Below are positions 6,201-7,018 of a DNA stretch of 7,018 nucleotides, piece after piece. A model generated the notes under the pieces. The model saw only the letters and a program-made list of their open reading frames with translations, was not told the DNA's origin and made no database searches. The translations under genes were made by a program, and so were the position numbers. The stretch spans positions 1 through 7,018 of the forward strand of contig CAYYTU010000120.1 in NCBI GenBank assembly GCA_964474655.1. Direction: 5' to 3'. Positions within the stretch are counted from its first letter, which is position 1; each line of letters opens with the position of its first letter. Source of the stretch: CAYYTU01 sp964474655 (GTDB taxonomy: Bacteria; Chloroflexota; Anaerolineae; B4-G1).

Positions 6201-6825
6201 TGACGTTATAGCCCTCCACGATCTTCCCCGCCAGATCAGGATGATCCAGGTCGATGCCCGTATCAATGACAGCCAGCACCGTGGACGGAGAACCGCGTGA
6301 GATATCCCACGCTTCCGGTGCGTCGACGTCGGCCTCGGGCGTGCTGTCCATCTGTCCGGTGCTGTGCAAATTCCATTGATCCTCCAACCGGGGGTCGTCG
6401 GGCATCCAGGCCCCGTGGCCGATGGGGTCTGGTTCGGCGTGTTCGATTTCCGGTGTGTCGGCGAAAGCCGCGACGGCTTCGTCCAGCTCAGCCGAGCCAG
6501 CGATTGTTACGACGTATAGGCGAGAAGCTCCCAGATTCTCCTTAAGCTCCACGTCGCCGCGGTCTAGATTGAACACAGGGGAGAGAGAGTGAGCGTTGAA
6601 CTCGCTCATCGTTTGGTTGAGGGCGGTGTTCAGGGTGGATAGATCGCTGGGCTTGTGGGTTGTTTGGATGATTACCTGCTGGGATGATGACGTTTGGGAT
6701 GTCGGGGCCTCTGGCCTGCGCGGGTGTGATTGCGGTGACGGCGCTGCTGCTGAGAGGATGAGCGTCGCAAGCAGTAATAGAGCGATTACTTCCGCTTGAC
6801 GCAAATACTGTTTGAGGCTTGCCAT
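3208..6825 (-). CDS. Secreted S8 subtilisin-like serine protease with PKD-like, beta-helix and C-terminal tail domains
   Basis: A 1205-residue secreted endopeptidase. Signal peptide: residues 1-28, basic start and hydrophobic core 12-27, probable cleavage after SAAA. An inhibitor-I9-like propeptide spans about 48-135. The S8 catalytic domain (about 165-440) has Asp188 (VIDTG), His221 (GHGTHVAG), oxyanion Asn313 in SMMNEGNS, and Ser375 (GTSMAAPHVAG). A PKD/Ig-like domain follows (442-530), then a right-handed parallel beta-helix (about 535-830) with seven coils of about 26 residues (GGGIYL-type), a choice-of-anchor-Q-like segment (about 834-937, ending DLGADE), a DUF11/CARDB-like Ig domain (938-1042), and a beta-rich domain with an IAVPSGALS motif (1046-1185). 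The extreme C-terminus is IYLPLVLRRR. Cys pairs 243/246 and 540/545 may form disulfides. The ATG at 6825 is chosen because GGAGG lies 7 bases upstream; an in-frame ATG at 6864 lies in the promoter. The beta-helix suggests binding to a polysaccharide or cell surface. The substrate is unknown. Confidence 0.95.
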   Translation of the reverse strand: MASLKQYLRQAEVIALLLLATLILSAAAPSPQSHPRRPEAPTSQTSSSQQVIIQTTHKPSDLSTLNTALNQTMSEFNAHSLSPVFNLDRGDVELKENLGASRLYVVTIAGSAELDEAVAAFADTPEIEHAEPDPIGHGAWMPDDPRLEDQWNLHSTGQMDSTPEADVDAPEAWDISRGSPSTVLAVIDTGIDLDHPDLAGKIVEGYNVISDTTIPQDDNGHGTHVAGIAVATTNNAIGIAGVCPRCRVMPLKALNSDNLGYYTDWASAIEHAVDNGAHMINMSMGGDLDSTLLHTAIRYAYQSNVPVVVSMMNEGNSTPYYPAVYTETIAVGATDRKGARWEQSCFGDHIDLVAPGKSILSTYWDDSYTYMLGTSMAAPHVAGALGLIHSVHPGYTIEESRHILRTTADDQIGPPNEDKKGWDVYFGAGQLNLAQALQRAVPPNETSIDGPVSGLVGTDRTFVASVVPITAAQPITYVWRATAQAPITHTSGLTDSVTFAWDVAGAKRITLTAANTGGTLTTTHALTITELSPGQEVTVCNGHTCTFDAIQAAIDAVEASNTIKVAAGTYTGIYVDKSVIIRGGYSAAFKEPADPEANLTIIDAQGGGRAVHITGQPTGSPITPTIEGLWLTGGDASGQPGGNVGGGIYAIEASPIISHNHIVSNTARRGAGIYLEESTGALHGNTIAHNEAEQDGGGIYLRESETIINRNEIASNHAGKGGGGLYAYWSDAPISDNSLQANSADQDGGGLYLWKSSANLARNVILDNQARNGGGGHLAYGEIQMVNNVIASNQASDAGDGLYVQNTSPRLLHTTLARNGDEGLHVTGGESLSTVALTNTILTDHTTGIVATAEHVVSLEGTLWGNNTSDWDGAGAVITGTEANNHRGDPAFVAPDEGDYHIRPESPAVDMALPISVTDDMDGDPRPTSDGYDLGADELKVDLQVTQHASSNPALASKPLTHTLGVTNVGGLVMETVITNVPPAHVTPADTRTWHTSLAPGEAWSTRLVVTVATDYTGPLVNIVQVEGTEGVTASSTTTVTAIAADGVTVINPATGTEITLADEPTSIVIAVPSGALSEPAELAYGSVTTITHAPPGFAFAGRAFELNAYRDGILQEGLTFETPLTVTIGYTQADMEGKNEASLALYYWDGTDWTTDGITPTAHYPTQRQLIATIDHLSTFALLARNEPQTPPGTIYLPLVLRRR
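4339..4863 (-). repeat. Tandem beta-helix coil repeats within the subtilase gene (7 units of 21-26 codons)
   Basis: The region encodes residues 655-829. Units begin near residues 655, 680, 706, 732, 758, 783 and 809. Each carries an N-x-I-x-x-N step followed by a G-G-G-(I/L)-Y-(L/A) turn, e.g. DGGGIYLRES and DGGGLYLWKS; the last unit is shorter and loses the GGG. These are PbH1-type coils. DNA identity between units is only partial, so this is an old protein repeat and not a recent DNA duplication or a CRISPR array. Confidence 0.85.
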
Positions 6826-6832
6826 CTGCGTA

Positions 6833-6837
6833 CCTCC
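6833..6837 (-). promoter_or_regulatory. Ribosome binding site of the subtilase gene
   Basis: Minus-strand GGAGG is followed by 7 bases (TACGCAG) and ATG at 6825. This fixes the start at MASLKQYL, directly before a typical signal peptide, and excludes the longer upstream start at 6864. Confidence 0.85.
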
Positions 6838-6854
6838 AATCATCTGATAACAAA

Positions 6855-6883
6855 ATGGTAGCATTGAGCAGCCCGTTTGTCTA
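6855..6883 (-). promoter_or_regulatory. Probable sigma70-type promoter of the subtilase gene
   Basis: On the minus strand TAGACA (6883-6878; 5 of 6) and TACCAT (6860-6855; 4 of 6) are separated by 17 bases. The predicted start near 6848 gives a short leader of about 22 bases containing the ribosome binding site. The -10 box is weak, so an activator or another nearby start is possible. Confidence 0.45.
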
Positions 6884-7018
6884 TAGGACTTTCGTGGGAT
6901 TATCTATGGGGCTTGGCGTGATGCTCGAAGCAACCGACGAGGCCGGTTTAAGCTGAGGCGATTGGGCGTATTTACAAGTTGGGGGAGGACAGACTTCGGA
7001 CACGCTTTGTCAACTTCC
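6884..7018. other. Intergenic DNA upstream of the subtilase gene, no gene seen
   Basis: No convincing reading frame or RNA is visible. An 11-base element CAGACTTCGGA at 6990-7000 is the exact reverse complement of 2026-2036 in the other AT-rich intergenic region. On the minus strand a TTGACA hexamer occurs at 7013-7008, without a matching -10 box. The window ends here. Confidence 0.4.

Noticed and set aside
5779..6300. Plus-strand open frame of 173 codons
   Set aside because: It is antisense to the S8 catalytic domain, which carries an intact triad, and has no recognisable motif or ribosome binding site.
6826..6864. Upstream ATG of the subtilase (13 extra residues)
   Set aside because: It overlaps the predicted -10 region and lacks a ribosome binding site, while the ATG at 6825 has GGAGG at 7 bases and begins a standard signal peptide.

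Overview
The window looks like chromosomal DNA from a free-living, GC-rich Gram-positive-like or filamentous bacterium, most probably a member of the Chloroflexota. This is an inference from protein style: a multidomain secreted subtilase built from a PKD-like domain, a parallel beta-helix and a choice-of-anchor-Q-like segment, ending in the short tail IYLPLVLRRR; a stand-alone isoamylase-early-set (CBM48) protein of about 94 residues; and a phytochrome-type PAS/GAF histidine kinase. No 16S rRNA or other strong taxonomic marker is present.

Layout, left to right. (1) 1-1770, plus strand: the C-terminal 589 residues of a cytoplasmic sensor histidine kinase (end of one PAS, then GAF, PAS, HisKA, HATPase), whose start lies left of the window. 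(2) 1771-2077: a convergent intergenic gap with a long-looped inverted repeat and short palindromes. (3) 2078-2362, minus strand: the small CBM48 protein, with a good extended -10 promoter and a ribosome binding site close to the start. (4) 2577-2799, plus strand: a perfect consensus sigma70-type promoter (TTGACA, 17 bp, TATAAT) driving two tRNA genes with CAT anticodons. The first is the initiator tRNA-fMet and the second is most likely elongator tRNA-Met, with a perfect 11-bp hairpin between them. (5) 2801-3195: gene debris. A 37-codon minus-strand tail abuts the second tRNA, followed by a plus-strand remnant of a radical SAM protein that lacks its iron-sulfur cysteine region and appears to have an internal in-frame deletion. 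(6) 3208-6825, minus strand: a complete secreted S8 subtilase of 1205 residues with its own ribosome binding site and promoter. (7) 6884-7018: intergenic DNA with no gene that I can support.

The genes do not form an operon; each has its own promoter or direction. The kinase and subtilase are sensing and secreted functions, the CBM48 protein probably relates to alpha-glucan binding, and the tRNA pair serves AUG decoding. I do not see a clear undescribed multi-gene system. The points most worth a second look are the tRNA/hairpin unit, the decayed radical SAM locus behind the tRNAs, and the subtilase architecture with its unusual oxyanion segment and C-terminal tail.
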